DNA of 64,000 nt, from assembly GCF_029227915.1 (NCBI RefSeq), contig NC_079886.1:11119501-11183500 (forward strand). The letters are read 5' to 3'. This stretch comes from Hydractinia symbiolongicarpus (Eukaryota; Cnidaria; Hydrozoa; Anthoathecata; Hydractiniidae). Position numbers and translations under genes: made by a program. Under the pieces are notes generated by a model that was given only the letters and a program-made list of their open reading frames with translations, searched no databases and was not told the DNA's origin. Every line of letters starts with the position of its first letter. Positions within the stretch are counted from its first letter, which is position 1. Of the stretch, positions 22,110 through 33,932 are shown piece by piece.

Positions 22110-23492
22110 TTAATGCCAGATAGTACACGCTGCAAATAACACAGTTAGAAAACCTAGTATGGTGATGCTCGTTACAGAAAAAGCATTAGAATAAGTGAAG
22201 ATGAAAGTCCATGAACCAAATAAAAAAACAGAAAGAAGAGGTAAAAAATATTCACTGAAATCCAAATCATTTGAGGTTGTTGCAGCTTGATTGCTACGTC
22301 CCTGCTGAGTTTGATCTGATATAACACTGTGAAGAACGCTTCCATTCATCACACCAAGATAACGTAATGGATAAGCTTCTCCATTCAAAACCCGACCAGA
22401 ATAAATCAATCTAATAGTGCGTCCTTCTGCATATTCCGTGGGGAAGCATTTTCTAGACAAAGATATAAATTATTGTATATAGTTGCAATGTTTTAAATAT
22501 CTTAAGAGAAATTAGGATGAACATCAAAATATATCAAGTAACACATCAAAATATATCAAGTAACACATCAAAAATAAATGTAAAGCAGCAGGCTTTTTCA
22601 GGAGAGGTGTGCGATAGCACACACTAGAGACTGGGTTTTATGAAAATTTTCAATATTTTAGGGTTTGATAATTTATTTGTTTTATTAGAGCATTTATGGT
22701 ACAACACTTTAACCCTTCATGTGCCTTTTGGAACGCAGGTACCAAAATTTTTCAGGACTAACGTGAATGTAAAAAATAAACAAAAATAAAAAAACAACTG
22801 TGAATGGTAAAATTTTAATTTACACTTTTTATATTATAACCCTCTAGTTTCTACGAATACCTAAGCTCAGAGCTAGTGAAATTAAGGACATTTGAGATGT
22901 GAAGCCACTGTAAACAGTCAGGAAAGAAAAAAGAAACCAGAAAAATAAGGTATTTTATTCAAAAAAAAAATTGGGAAATGTTTGTTTAAATATATTAAAA
23001 GGTTACAAATAATCAAGATAGAAAAGCTAATATATATTAGATATAAAGTCTGGGTTAAAAACAAACATTGAGATTATATTTATTTAAAATATTTTCTTAC
23101 TGTTTTAAATCTTTCAGTTGCATATTTTTACTGACACTCAGTTGCTGCGAATTTTCATGGTGTATCACACGAAGTTGTATCATATCATTACTATCATCAT
23201 GCACTGTCTCATTTTGTGGATCAGTAGGTCTATTTTCAGAAGTGTTACATGGAATTTCAGGATATATGTTGTTTTCTTGCTGTGTTATATTGGCACTGTT
23301 GGAAGTCGGACCAGTTGAATCAGAATTACTACTGTTGTCATTATTTTCTGGCACTGCTTCTGTTGTTTGGTTTGGAGCAGTACGTCTCGCAGGTCTCAAT
23401 ATATACAATGGAACTACAACTGCTAGTAGTAACGTTATAAAGAAGAAAATAAAACTGACTTCATTATCAAGGCCTTCTATAATTTGATTCAT
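22110..23492 (-). CDS. TMUB: TMUB-type transmembrane ubiquitin-like protein
   Basis: Membrane protein with a ubiquitin-like fold; vertebrate TMUB1/2 act at the ER in protein turnover and in receptor trafficking. Exon 1 is 23492-23101 and exon 2 is 22452-22110, with a phase-2 join (donor gtaaga, acceptor tttgtctag). The result is 244 aa, the same length as vertebrate TMUB1. Layout: N-terminal membrane helix (FIFFFITLLLAVVVPLYIL, about residues 14-32); an acidic Asn/Ser-rich linker; a ubiquitin-like domain (about 104-175) crossing the splice site, with IRLIYSGRVLNGE and LGVMNGSVLHSVIS; and two C-terminal helices (FLPLLSVFLFGSWTFIF and ITILGFLTVLFAACTIW). This helix-UBL-two-helix plan is specific to TMUB. 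Confidence 0.87.
22453..23100 (-). other. TMUB intron
   Basis: 648-bp AT-rich intron. It contains a 22-bp unit acatcaaaatatatcaagtaac repeated about 2.5 times at 22521-22575. No other feature. Confidence 0.7.
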
Positions 23493-23751
23493 GTTGTTTG
23501 ATCTATAAACAAAAATTAATAAATAAAGTCATAATGTTAAAACAAGAATCTGATTTTTTAATTTTTTTACAGGCTTCTATCTCATTGCATGAAAAGTAAA
23601 ACAACATATCAGAAATTAACTGACATCTTATAAATTTGCCTTCAGGCCACCTATTTGAAAGCCCGTTTGTCATTTTATCATTATAACCTTAAAAATGTGG
23701 GATGTTCTGGATACTTTTTTGCAAAAAAATTCCTTATTCTTACCATTTGTG

Positions 23752-24561
<810 letters not shown>

Positions 24562-24912
24562 GGAGGCTATTCATATGAGGTGAGCTGGCCCAAAGGTAAC
24601 CTTCAATATCTTTTGGCATTTCTGTACAGAAAAAAGAATTCTTTCTACAAATAAAATAATTTTGATCATGCTCAAAAATAAAGTGAGTCAGCTCAGTTAG
24701 CCAGGCTGGTGTGTTCATATGGAAAACTTCCATCACACACACACACTTGCCAAGATCTCAATAGAAACAACCAAGATCCCGGCAAGGCAGGTTGGCTCGC
24801 TTCTCATATGAACACATGCATTTTTATAAGGTTCCCTAAAGCATGGTGAGATCTGGCTTATGTGAGGCAGCCCGGTCAACAGGGCCAGCTCGCGTCCATA
24901 TGAACAGCCCCT
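24562..24912. mobile_element. Foldback/MITE element of about 350 bp
   Basis: The left arm (24563-24591) has ggctattcatatgaggtgag plus ctggccc. The right arm (24882-24912) has its imperfect inverse, with cgtccatatgaacagcccc. Internal words gtgttcatatgga (24711) and ctcatatgaacac (24803) make a second, nested inverted pair. No coding capacity. Confidence 0.7.
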
Positions 24913-25809
24913 AAGTCTGTGCAGGGTTACCTGGGGTTAGCAGCCAGCTAGATAGGACCAACTTTGAAATTTCTACAGCAAAATCTTGGAAATCATATAA
25001 AAGCTGCAATGCGAATACACAAATAGCACAAAAAGAAATGAGACTTTTAGAGCATTATACATAAACTTTTTTGGAAAGTACTACAGCCTTTCTAATTCAA
25101 TTTATCTCATGTTGTTAAAAGGATTTTGCCTGCTTCACCTTAGCAAACTTGTGTGTTTCGTGTCATTACTTTTTATTTTGTTCTGCGATTGTACACTCCT
25201 ATAAACGAACAACGATAACATATAGATAGAAAATGATAACAAATTTTTTCTAAGTTCAAGTTACATACAGCTAAAGGGAAACCATGTTAGTAAAAAATTG
25301 CGATGAGTCAATTGCCAAGTGCTGACGTGAATTTGAAAGGCTCCTTTATAAAAAACTGACTTGTCACTTTCAAAACAAATAAGGAAATTTTACTAGTTTA
25401 AAGTATAAGCATTTATCACACCTGCGCCTCCTATCAATCAATTGCATTCAAATGGAATTCCAGTACTGTATAATATGGTATAACACGAAATTGGACGAAT
25501 ATTAAGTAGGTTATCTTGACATCCAATAGAAGACGTATCATTTTAGAATGATGAATAAAGACAATGTTTCTGGTATATCTTTTTTTGTAGCTACTTAACT
25601 ATGCTGAAAAGTCTTTTTGGTTGTGGTAAAATCATGTTTTTAATTGGATATCCCTTTATTATAAACGCCATTAGAGTAAGGAAACTTATTAAGAAACTTT
25701 TTCCAATAAAATTGCCTTATAATTTAGGGAACTTTCATTTATAGTTAGCTGTTTGCTTGGTTTCTTATAAAAAAAGCTGCATCAGAGGGTGCGTATAGGT
25801 AGCTATAAA
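24913..25809. other. Intergenic region
   Basis: AT-rich. Nothing supported on either strand. Confidence 0.4.
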
Positions 25810-26329
25810 GTATGGTACTTTAAGCCCAATCGGGTAAGAGTTACCCGATCAAGTGAGTCCAAAACTTTCCAATTGATTAAGACATGCCTAAATTGGGTGA
25901 GTATTTTTCTGCTCTGATTGGGGCCAAGCTATTGGTTTAAAATGCATTTTGATTATTGTTTACATGGAAGTACTATTAAATTTTGTGCAATTCACCAATC
26001 AAATGAATTTTTCTCCATGTCATTCTGGGGCGATGTGGTTACTTGATTTGGATTACAGCATGGCATGCACTCTTCTTGCTTGCCTTTTTTCAACATTAGC
26101 TAAAGTGATGATAACCTTTAATATTAGAGTTGACAATGGGTATAATCTTCATGCTTCATATTTTACAAAACTTTCCTTCCGCAAACATACAAAGCTTCAA
26201 AACACGTGAAATGGAAATGTTATGTAGTAAGTTGAAGCAGGACTGCAGTATCATGTGTGGTGACTTACCCGATCAGGTAATGTTAACCGATCAAGTAACA
26301 CTTATCCAATTGGATTAAAGTGCTGTACT
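25810..26329. mobile_element. MITE of about 520 bp with gtatggtactttaa-type ends
   Basis: The left end gtatggtactttaagcccaa followed by tcgggtaagagttacccgat is mirrored at the right end by ttatccaattggattaaagt and gctgtac. Arms are about 40 bp and imperfect. Direct and inverted copies of acccgatca occur inside both arms. The internal ORF at 25949 shows no family resemblance. Confidence 0.65.
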
Positions 26330-26341
26330 GCTTTAGCTTAA

Positions 26342-26425
26342 GCCATGGGACCCTCCTATCCTATGGGGTATATCCCTCGATATTTGTGAGGCTAGCCGCC
26401 ATGTACAAATATGCACATCTATCAC
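26342..26425 (+). repeat. Truncated 3' end of a SINE
   Basis: Matches the last part of the SINE at 27150-27494: gccatgggaccctcc, then ccctcgatatttgtgaggct and agcc, and an atgcacatctatc tail. Only the 3' part is present, as expected from 5'-truncated retrotransposition. Confidence 0.7.
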
Positions 26426-26655
26426 TCCTATATAATCATTCTTGTCCCCAGAGTTTGTTGCCTGATGTCAAAGCACGAGGTTGTCATCTATCTATCTGCT
26501 AAATAAGTAAATAATAATATCTTTCACATAGCCGCTTGCTAAAGACAGTTATGATATTTAAGATAGCCTGCGTCAGAATGCCCACATTTGCTGGCAAACT
26601 CCGTATAGACTAGGAGGATAAAAGTATGATCTTTTTTTCATCCTCCTATATAAAC

Positions 26656-26693
26656 CATAGTCATAAGAAAATTATCTTTTTCTTATGACTATG
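26656..26693. repeat. Perfect 16-bp stem hairpin
   Basis: catagtcataagaaaa (26656-26671) and ttttcttatgactatg (26678-26693) are perfect inverses with a 6-base loop. Confidence 0.85.
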
Positions 26694-26711
26694 TATAAAC
26701 CAAGCTCTGTA

Positions 26712-27878
26712 TACCATAAATCCTCCATTAATCGTCGCGTCGCTTAATCAAAACTCGACTTTTTTGGCGCGGCGCTTATTCGAGGGCGGCGCTTATTCGA
26801 GGGCGACGCTCATTCGAGGGTGGCGATTATTTAAAAACTAAAGATTTCCGGACAGATCCATCTTTTCTCTTTTATTAAGAAAATAGATTGACATCAATGA
26901 AACTAGCAAATGTCTACATTCCCATCTTCATCCCCTTCCTCGTCAGGATCAATGAGCTGGACTGACTCATATGCATCTTCAACATCAGATTCACTGGTCT
27001 GGAAGGGGTTAGTTTGAGGTTTTTCGAGGATCGAGAGGTGTTCGCAAAAGTTCTCGGCCTTGGGCGCATGGCTGTTGGTCTTTGAAGCAATGGATGCATT
27101 CGTCAGATACAAGAAGAAGGAATCCTTCATTAGACTCGAAGGAAGGAAATTATGGCGCCGTAGATTAGTGGTTATAGCTCTCGTACTCTGCGCGGGAGAC
27201 CGGGGTTCGATTCCTCTTGACGGCGATTCAACATGGGCGAGTGAATGTTACCATAGCCCCGGGTTAACCCAAGCCATGTGAGGGAAGTTGGGAAGATGGC
27301 ACACTGTGTGGGCCGTTGGATGTTGCCAGGAGTTGTCTAGTAGAGCGCGGGCTCTAATTGGGTCTGCGTAGCTCAAAATGAGCATTAAATACTCTAGGAC
27401 TCTCCATCTACGCCATGGCCCCTCCTGGAAATAATAGACAGGGTATATCCCTCGATATTTGTGAGGCTAGCCATGTAAAATATGAACATCTTCTTCTTCT
27501 TCAAGAGCTGCCCAAGCATTGGGTAGTGCTTTTAATTTTTCTCCCTCTGTCCCATTATTAATCCCTTCTTCCTGTCAACCAGTCATTGTAACGTTCTGTA
27601 CATTCTGCTTTAAAGGTCTTGTTCCAAGACACATCAGGCGCTTGTATGTATTTAGTACATCCACCTGGCACAACAGCAACTTCAATTTTCTTAGCGTTTA
27701 TTGACTTTTTTACTGTGTCTTCAATAGAAGAAAACTAAATATAGTCATTTTAAAATTGATAAGATATATTTGGACAAGAAAAATTGACCAAGAATTGGTC
27801 CACTATAAAATATAACGTTTTAGTCTTATCGAACCCCCTTTATCAATTAATGCGGCGCTAATTCGAGGATTTACGGTA
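26712..27878 (-). mobile_element. pogo/Tigger-like DNA transposon relic
   Basis: Terminal inverted repeats TACCATAAATCC (left) and GGATTTACGGTA (right) are flanked by TA on each side, the target site of the Tc1/mariner/pogo superfamily. On the minus strand, 27715-27558 encodes a DDE_1 transposase piece (VAVVPGGCTKYIQAPDVSWN, then KTFKAEC). After the SINE insertion, 27130-26903 encodes the acidic C-terminus (NPFQTSESDVEDAYE ... DEEGDEDGNVDI). The interior is mostly deleted and a SINE lies between the two pieces. Subterminal ggcgcttattcgaggg repeats occur near 26770-26825. Confidence 0.8.
27150..27494 (+). mobile_element. tRNA-derived SINE inside the pogo relic
   Basis: The head has an A-box-like TAGATTAGTGGTTATAG and a perfect B box GGTTCGATTCC, with paired ends (cgccgt / acggcg) like a tRNA acceptor stem. 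A conserved middle (CCATGTGAGGGAAGTTGGG) is shared with the SINE in the Polinton polymerase. The tail, ccctcgatatttgtgaggct, is shared with the truncated copy at 26342-26425. Confidence 0.8.
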
Positions 27879-28056
27879 TAGAAACCACAATCTGTACTTT
27901 ACAAAAACACACTGTGCTTACCGGTAGGAACTAATACCAGGCTTCAAGTCGGAGGCGAATCTTTTAAATTAAATAGACCTTTTCATAAATTATTGCGCAA
28001 TAGTATGCCTCGTATTGAAAACGAGACAAGCGGTGCTAAACTTTTTTGTAAACAAA

Positions 28057-28569
28057 ATGTCGGAGGGGAATACGAAGAAAAAACATAAAAGATCTCAAGG
28101 AAAGCAATGTGCTGCCTGGGGATGCAATAATCGTAGCCTGGTTGAATTTGAAAATGAATTAATATCTTCAACCATAAGTTTTTTTAAATTTCCGAAAGAT
28201 TCAGGAACAAGGAAAGTGTGGTGCAGCCGAATTAAACGTATTGATGGACAAGACAACTTTAGAGTAACCAGCCATACTGTGCTGTGCGAAAAACACTTTG
28301 CAAAAAGTGATATAATAAAAGCCCCTGGAGGGACACGCCGCAGATTGAGAGATGGAGCCAAACCTACACTATTTGAAAATGTGGAGGATTTTAGCAAAAG
28401 AAAAGCTCCTGTTAACAGACCATCTCCTCGAAAAAAATTTAGAGAAACATCCACTCTAATTCCTGATGAGACTGATATAGGGGATGATTCCACTGAATTT
28501 GTAGCTGAGCCAGACTTTATTATGAGGGAGGAACCAGACGCAATTTTTTTGTCAAAAGAAGTAAATTAA
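28057..28569 (+). CDS. THAP-domain protein, intact single exon
   Basis: 170-aa product from the Met at 28057; an upstream in-frame Met at 28015 would add 14 residues. The THAP C2CH zinc-binding DNA-binding domain has CAAWGC, FFKFPKDSGTRKVWCSRIKR (conserved Phe, Pro and Trp), CEKHF, and AKPTLF in place of the AVPTIF box at the end. The rest is a basic segment (RKKFR) and an acidic tail, without a transposase or coiled coil. The frame has no lesion, so it may be a working host gene. It could equally be a domesticated or young fragment of a THAP-carrying transposon. DNA binding in the nucleus is inferred from the domain. Confidence 0.75.
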   Translation: MSEGNTKKKHKRSQGKQCAAWGCNNRSLVEFENELISSTISFFKFPKDSGTRKVWCSRIKRIDGQDNFRVTSHTVLCEKHFAKSDIIKAPGGTRRRLRDGAKPTLFENVEDFSKRKAPVNRPSPRKKFRETSTLIPDETDIGDDSTEFVAEPDFIMREEPDAIFLSKEVN

Positions 28570-30463
28570 ATTCTTCGAGTTATTCGTCAAAGAACTTCAT
28601 CGTTGTGTTAGCTGGCTCGCTCGCAAAAGTAATCAAGTCAAAAATAAAAACTCAATGACCCAATTGTAAACAAAGCAAAGGGTGCAGCATTCGTACCGTA
28701 TATATATATTGCATTATCCTCACATCTTTTATTCTTATTTTCCTTGCTTTTACATGCATTCCTTCTGCACGTTATTCTATCATCTAGCTTTATAGTAAGG
28801 GCAATGTATCCAGGTACTAAAATCCTGTAGTATTTTTTGTTTTGGTGTGCTTATAAATTCTGTTTTTATTTAAAAAAAATTTTTGACTGGAATTAACATC
28901 ATGTGTGGTTATTTTCTTATTTTAAACATCCAATGTTTGGCTACTAATAGAGACAGTTGTATATAGTGTATGAACTTGTAATTTTAGATATTTCCATAAA
29001 TTTTGCAGAATTATGACATTATAAGTTAGATGCTCAATAAGAAATTCTGGTATGCATAATAATCAGAATAACTAAGTATTAATATTCAAGTAAATATGTG
29101 AAAAATACCAAACTGGGTAGGTTAAAATATGTTTACATCACCACATGCCTAAATACACCCTTAAGGGATCATATATATATATAAAATACATGATTTTATG
29201 CATTAATTATCACAATTATCCAAACTTCTAAGATTCCTAGACAACTTTTCAAGCTGATATGAATAGAGCTCAACTTGTTTTTTTATAGGATGAGAGCTTT
29301 GAGAGTTTGCTTATATTTCTGGCAGAATGTCTCCATGGACTAGCTCTTTTATATATACTTATGCAAACAAGCTCACAGCAAGTGAGTATACATCCTAGTA
29401 ATTAGCATTGCCCAAATTTTACGCATATCTTTTCTCTGATTTAATATTTCCTGAATATATATTGTATATAGTTAGCTTTCAGCTTACAGGCAATTTCTTA
29501 AAGCTAGGCCAGCACACCTATTTAAGACTAAAGGATTGACCATGTGGAAAACACATATGTAATTGATGCAATATATGCAATAACAACGTAGTTGTGTGTG
29601 CTTTACTCATTCATGTCTTTTGAGAGAGATAGGATGAAATTCAAGATCTGAAGGAAACGAAATTTGAAGGAACTAGCAGAAAATGAAATTGCTATAAAGC
29701 TGTGTATATATAACACTGTTTTCTAAAGTGAATTAATTCTAAAAACTTGATGCATGTATACTGATTATTAATTAGGATTACTTTGTATTTGTGCTTGTAA
29801 CTTATTATTTTATTGTATATTTTATAGATCATAAAAATTGCTTATATCAAGTTTTTCAGGGTTTTTAAAAAAAGCTTTTTTTTAGTGACTCATAAATATA
29901 TATTTATGAGTGTTTAAATGCACACATATATAGATCTTCTTCCTACAGTACTCTGGTTTGTATTGCCCATAGTTAGTTCACCATTTACCTATGTGCCTTT
30001 TCTGGTCAGCAGCATATATTTTGGTCAGCAGTCTTGCTAGTATTTAAGCTGCAGTTGCCTCATGGTTTTCCTTTTCAGTTCTAGCAGTTTTTCTTCCTCC
30101 TCCCTCCCTGCTGCTATTATATATACCTCTATGTTTTCACATATTTTACGTTGTGAGCTATGCTAATGTATATATATATTTTGTTCACGCTTATTAATAT
30201 TATATAGAGATGTGTTATTACCTTGGCTTTGTTGTTGCTTATATTATATATGTGTTCTACTTTCATTTCATGCTTGTATATATTTTCAACTATTACTATA
30301 TATGAATGTTTTGTAACTTTTGTCCTATCTACAGCAATAGAACTGTACTCTACAATGATGAGTTTTTATGTGTGAGTTTAACTCTGCAAAAAAGGTCTAG
30401 ATATTTATCCTAATTTTTAATCTGTTTCACTCTTTTTAGATCAACACTTAAATAATAGTAATT
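28570..30463. other. Intergenic region and ABRACL 5' untranslated part
   Basis: AT-rich, with many short tatata tracts. A probable 5'-UTR exon of ABRACL begins at 30440 after the acceptor ctctttttag. A 13-bp-stem hairpin cataaatatatattatg-like sequence is near 29890. No other gene seen. Confidence 0.4.
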
Positions 30464-31426
30464 ATGAATGTTGCTCATGAAGTAGAACTTCTTGTCCAAG
30501 AAATTAAACGACTTGGTACTCAAAATGCAGATGGAAACTATGAAACAACATTCGGTGTACTTTTTCATGATACTCGGTGTGCAAACATATTTGAAGGTAC
30601 ATATAAAAATTCAGTTTATATATAAAGACTTTAATTTAATCTGCATGTCTCTTTTTTAAAAAAACACCATGTTTCTTAATTTGAAGCTGAGATTATAGGT
30701 ACTTTTAACTGCTACCTCTTAAAATATTAGGTATATTGAAAATGAAAATTGATAAATTAACTTGCTAAAAAGTAAGGTTCACTTTATAAGCACCTCCTTC
30801 TAATTTTTCAGAGAAAATTTTTTTGGATGTTTTCAAGCCTAAATCTCATATGAGTTTCAGACAAATTCATAAATTTTATTAAAACAAGAAAAATCGTACT
30901 GCATAAAAATAAGAAAATCAAAGTATACGACATAATACAATGTGATTCAAACGAGTCTTTAGGAATGGTATATGAAGTTAAGATTATAGAATTGGAAAAA
31001 GAGGAAAAGCAAGATGGAAATCCTGACGATAAAGACATTGTTTTCTTTGACATGAAAATTTTTTTGTTAACTATGTTTTAAAAAAAAAAATTTATATTTT
31101 TCTTTTAATCTAATTTCGGACGCTTAAAATTTCAGACTACAACAAAAAATTTTAAACGTTACTGTTTTTGGTCGGATGTTTTTTAATCCTAATTATTTTT
31201 TGTGAGGATACGAAATGATGATTTCACTTGAAACTTCCAACTTTTCCAGCCACTTTATTTGGAAACCAAACATGACAGTGAATGATTTTTTTAATATTCT
31301 TTTTCAGCTCTTGTTGGAACTTTACGTGCTGCAAAAAGAAAGAAGATAGTAACATACGAGGGGGAGTTATTGTTGCAGGGTGTTCATGACAATGTACCAG
31401 TGATACTTTTAAGAAATGACGAATAG
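30464..31426 (+). CDS. ABRACL: Costars family protein ABRACL
   Basis: Small winged-helix-like protein that regulates actin dynamics and cell movement in the cytoplasm. Exon 1 is 30464-30596 and exon 2 is 31308-31426, joined in phase 1 (donor gtacat, acceptor ttttcag). The 83-aa product matches the family along its length: MNVAHEVELLVQEIKRLG, FGVLFHDTRCANIFEALVGT, LRAAKRKKIVTYEGELLLQG and VHDNVPVILL. Human ABRACL is 81 aa. The start is preceded by an acceptor site and stop codons, so the 5' UTR is spliced. A poly(A) signal aataaa lies at 31454-31459. Confidence 0.95.
30597..31307 (+). other. ABRACL intron
   Basis: 711-bp AT-rich intron with poly-A and poly-T runs and no recognised element. 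Confidence 0.8.
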
Positions 31427-31453
31427 TGGAAAATATATAAATGTAAACAAACA

Positions 31454-31459
31454 AATAAA
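31454..31459 (+). terminator. Poly(A) signal of ABRACL
   Basis: AATAAA 28 bases after the stop codon. The short 3' UTR fits a small gene. Confidence 0.6.
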
Positions 31460-33575
31460 GTGGGAAAGGGGACTTTTTAATGCATCAAATTTTTATTAGT
31501 TTTCTACGAATATACATTTGTGTACTTTATTGCTTTAACTCTGTTATGGTAGTATTTATTATCAATAAATAAATGTTTTTCAAGATATGCAGCATACACA
31601 ATTTTTATGAGTATCGCATGTTAAGCCGTTAGGTCTGTTTAGGTGGGACTACCTGTTGGATTAACCTTTCTAGCCGGGACTCTTTCCGGTACACGAAATC
31701 ATCTTCAGACTACTACTTAGTCCAAGATTAAAGCTTATGTAAAATATGCACATCTATCTATCTATGTACTTGTTTAACTAGGGGTTTGTGAAAGAAACTT
31801 TTGCAGTTCAGCATTGGGCACCAGAAAGTAATGCGCTTACGCACTGCATCCTATTCCAACGTCCAAGGTTTCTCTTATGCAAAGAATATTTCCACGGAAA
31901 GCATAGAATGTTTGGTATGCTTCATAAAGTTATTTAAACGGTTTACAGGCTAAATTATTAGATCATGCTTCACACCATATTAGTGGGGGAGAGGAGTGGT
32001 TTTACTAAATCTATTTTGAAAAACATTATGGTCTAAAAAGTCTAAAATGTAAAACTCAACTAAAATGAGAGATTATGGATCTTATCCTTACTAAACATGT
32101 TTCAACTTGATGATGTCCCTTATTACTACGCCCTTCGAACAAACGCTACAGGTCCTGTTCATATTTGGACAGACGTCACGTCACAGCCTCCGGGAGCGAG
32201 GTAGCTGTACACTAAGCCTGAGATGTTAAAAGAAGGCCAACCTCGTCGCCAGGGCTTTTTAGATTTTTCTACAAAAAGCATGAAAAGCACTTGTATCTAA
32301 AGTATGTTTAGTGGGCCACTACACATACTTAAGATAAAAATATATTGTGGTATTCCGTTTAAGGCATTTCTTTATCTTTTTTAATACACACTTTTTTATA
32401 TATAAGACTGAATTCTAACCGGGCTGGTCAGTATTCTTATTTTTCTATTGTTCTAAACAAAAGAAATATTGTTTTAACCTAAAATCACGGCCTGATATTC
32501 TTAAAAAGCACATTCATTATAATAAAGAAAAAGCATTTGTGATTTTGACATTTTGACACCACCATGATTTTGAGGACTCTGGACAGCCATTTATTTTGCC
32601 ATTATTGTGTCTATTGGCAAATAAAATTATTAACTCTGATCTGAATTGATTCGTGATATTATTCTATAAGCTGTTCGTAAATTGAGCACGTGTTAGCCAA
32701 GTATACTTTTACACGGGTGTAAAATTGCTGACCAGATTTTTGAATTCAGTAAAAAGAAAGTGTGGGGTCGCATGTAGAGAAGTGTTAAGCGCAGAAGAAA
32801 AGTGTCAAAATACTGAAGAGAAGTGTCAAAATACAGAAGAGAAGTGTTTCGTTATATAGAAGAGAAGTGATTTTGATTTGGAAGAGAAGTGAGCCATAGG
32901 GGCCATCGTAGATATGGCAGAGCAGATGTTAAATAAAATATAATCCGTTTAATTTAAAAGGACGCAATCTCGTTACAAGAGCATCTTTTTTTTAGCTTTC
33001 TGATACATGTGGCTAGCACGAAAGAATTACTTCTTTGGCGCCATCCCGCATATCAGAGAGCGAAAATAAAGAAGCTCTGGGGACAAGCTTGAAAAACACC
33101 ATAATTTTATTTCTACTGTTGCGCACCGACCGCTAAGAGCAGCCAAAAGCCTGGAACGAAGTAATCTTGTCCCCAAGTTTTTTCTTTTTCATCAAAAGTC
33201 CTGCGGAGCGGATGTGGCTCTGGTGACGAGGTTGACTTTGTAGTCGATAATAATGAAGCAGGTTTTAAGATCAATTTGGGCAAAGCGTTGTCCAGGTGAT
33301 AAAATCTCGACATTTTGATGTCATCATCATGCAAACTCGTTTCCAGGATCCCAGTCTTTACATTAGGACGACCTTTATCTGCTGCCGTGAAAAAAGCAAC
33401 GTATAATGCAACCTTGTTCGTCTCACATTCTAATATGAAAAGAGACAACGGACGTTTGGAACAAGGTTAGATAGAATACACTGTCAGAGATAAAACGGAA
33501 GAAACTGTGAAGGAGATTGTTAAATCTGCACAGGGGCGCTAGGTTATACCGAACGCGTGCGTAATAAACATCTGT
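31460..33575. other. Intergenic region with SINE tail and repeat words
   Basis: 31735-31766 (taaaatatgcacatctatct plus atctatg) resembles the tail of the SINE family described above. An 'agaagagaagtgt' direct repeat occupies about 32796-32890 in four or five degenerate copies. The words caacctcgtcgccagggc (32228), gctctggggacaagc (33074) and gctctggtgacgaggttg (33218) belong to a recurring MITE-end family. The minus ORF at 33113-33448 crosses these repeats and is not supported as a gene. Confidence 0.5.
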
Positions 33576-33590
33576 AGAAAGTTCTGGAAA
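33576..33590 (+). promoter_or_regulatory. Heat-shock element upstream of HSP70
   Basis: aGAAagTTCtgGAAa is a perfect three-unit HSF binding site (nGAAnnTTCnnGAAn). It lies 343 bp upstream of the start codon and about 225 bp before the TATA-like box. It suggests heat-inducible expression. Confidence 0.65.
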
Positions 33591-33815
33591 AATCAAGAAA
33601 AAATTTAGTCAGGGCGTACAAATAAAAATATTAGCGATGTGAGAATGAAATATTATTAAACTTGATGATCCATTTTTAATTTTTTTAATTTATCCCATCC
33701 CAACTAATTTTTAAAAATTTCTTTAACATTTTAATACAAATAAAATAGAGAGAAAAAACCTATCTAAAAAGCGCTTAATGTTTTATTGACCCCCGTATTA
33801 CTTTTGCTTTATATC

Positions 33816-33822
33816 TATAAAG
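33816..33822 (+). promoter_or_regulatory. TATA-like box of HSP70
   Basis: TATAAAG about 110 bp before the ATG. It would place transcription start near 33845, by the cctctcagtacacacc sequence. Confidence 0.5.
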
Positions 33823-33932
33823 CGTGCTTTCGCTTTTGATCAGCCTCTCAGTACACACCAGGACGAAGGAAAGTGTCGAAAACAAGTATAGGTTCAGCGT
33901 GCTTTCTGGAAAAGTAAAACATAAAAAGGAAA

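Noticed and set aside
25949-26318. Overlapping plus ORFs
   Set aside because: They lie inside a MITE with inverted ends and have no family resemblance.
27155-27226. Functional tRNA gene
   Set aside because: Boxes A and B and an acceptor-like stem are present, but the anticodon loop is poor and the sequence continues into a SINE body and tail.
33113-33448. 111-aa minus ORF upstream of HSP70
   Set aside because: It overlaps recurrent MITE-end words and shows no known domain.
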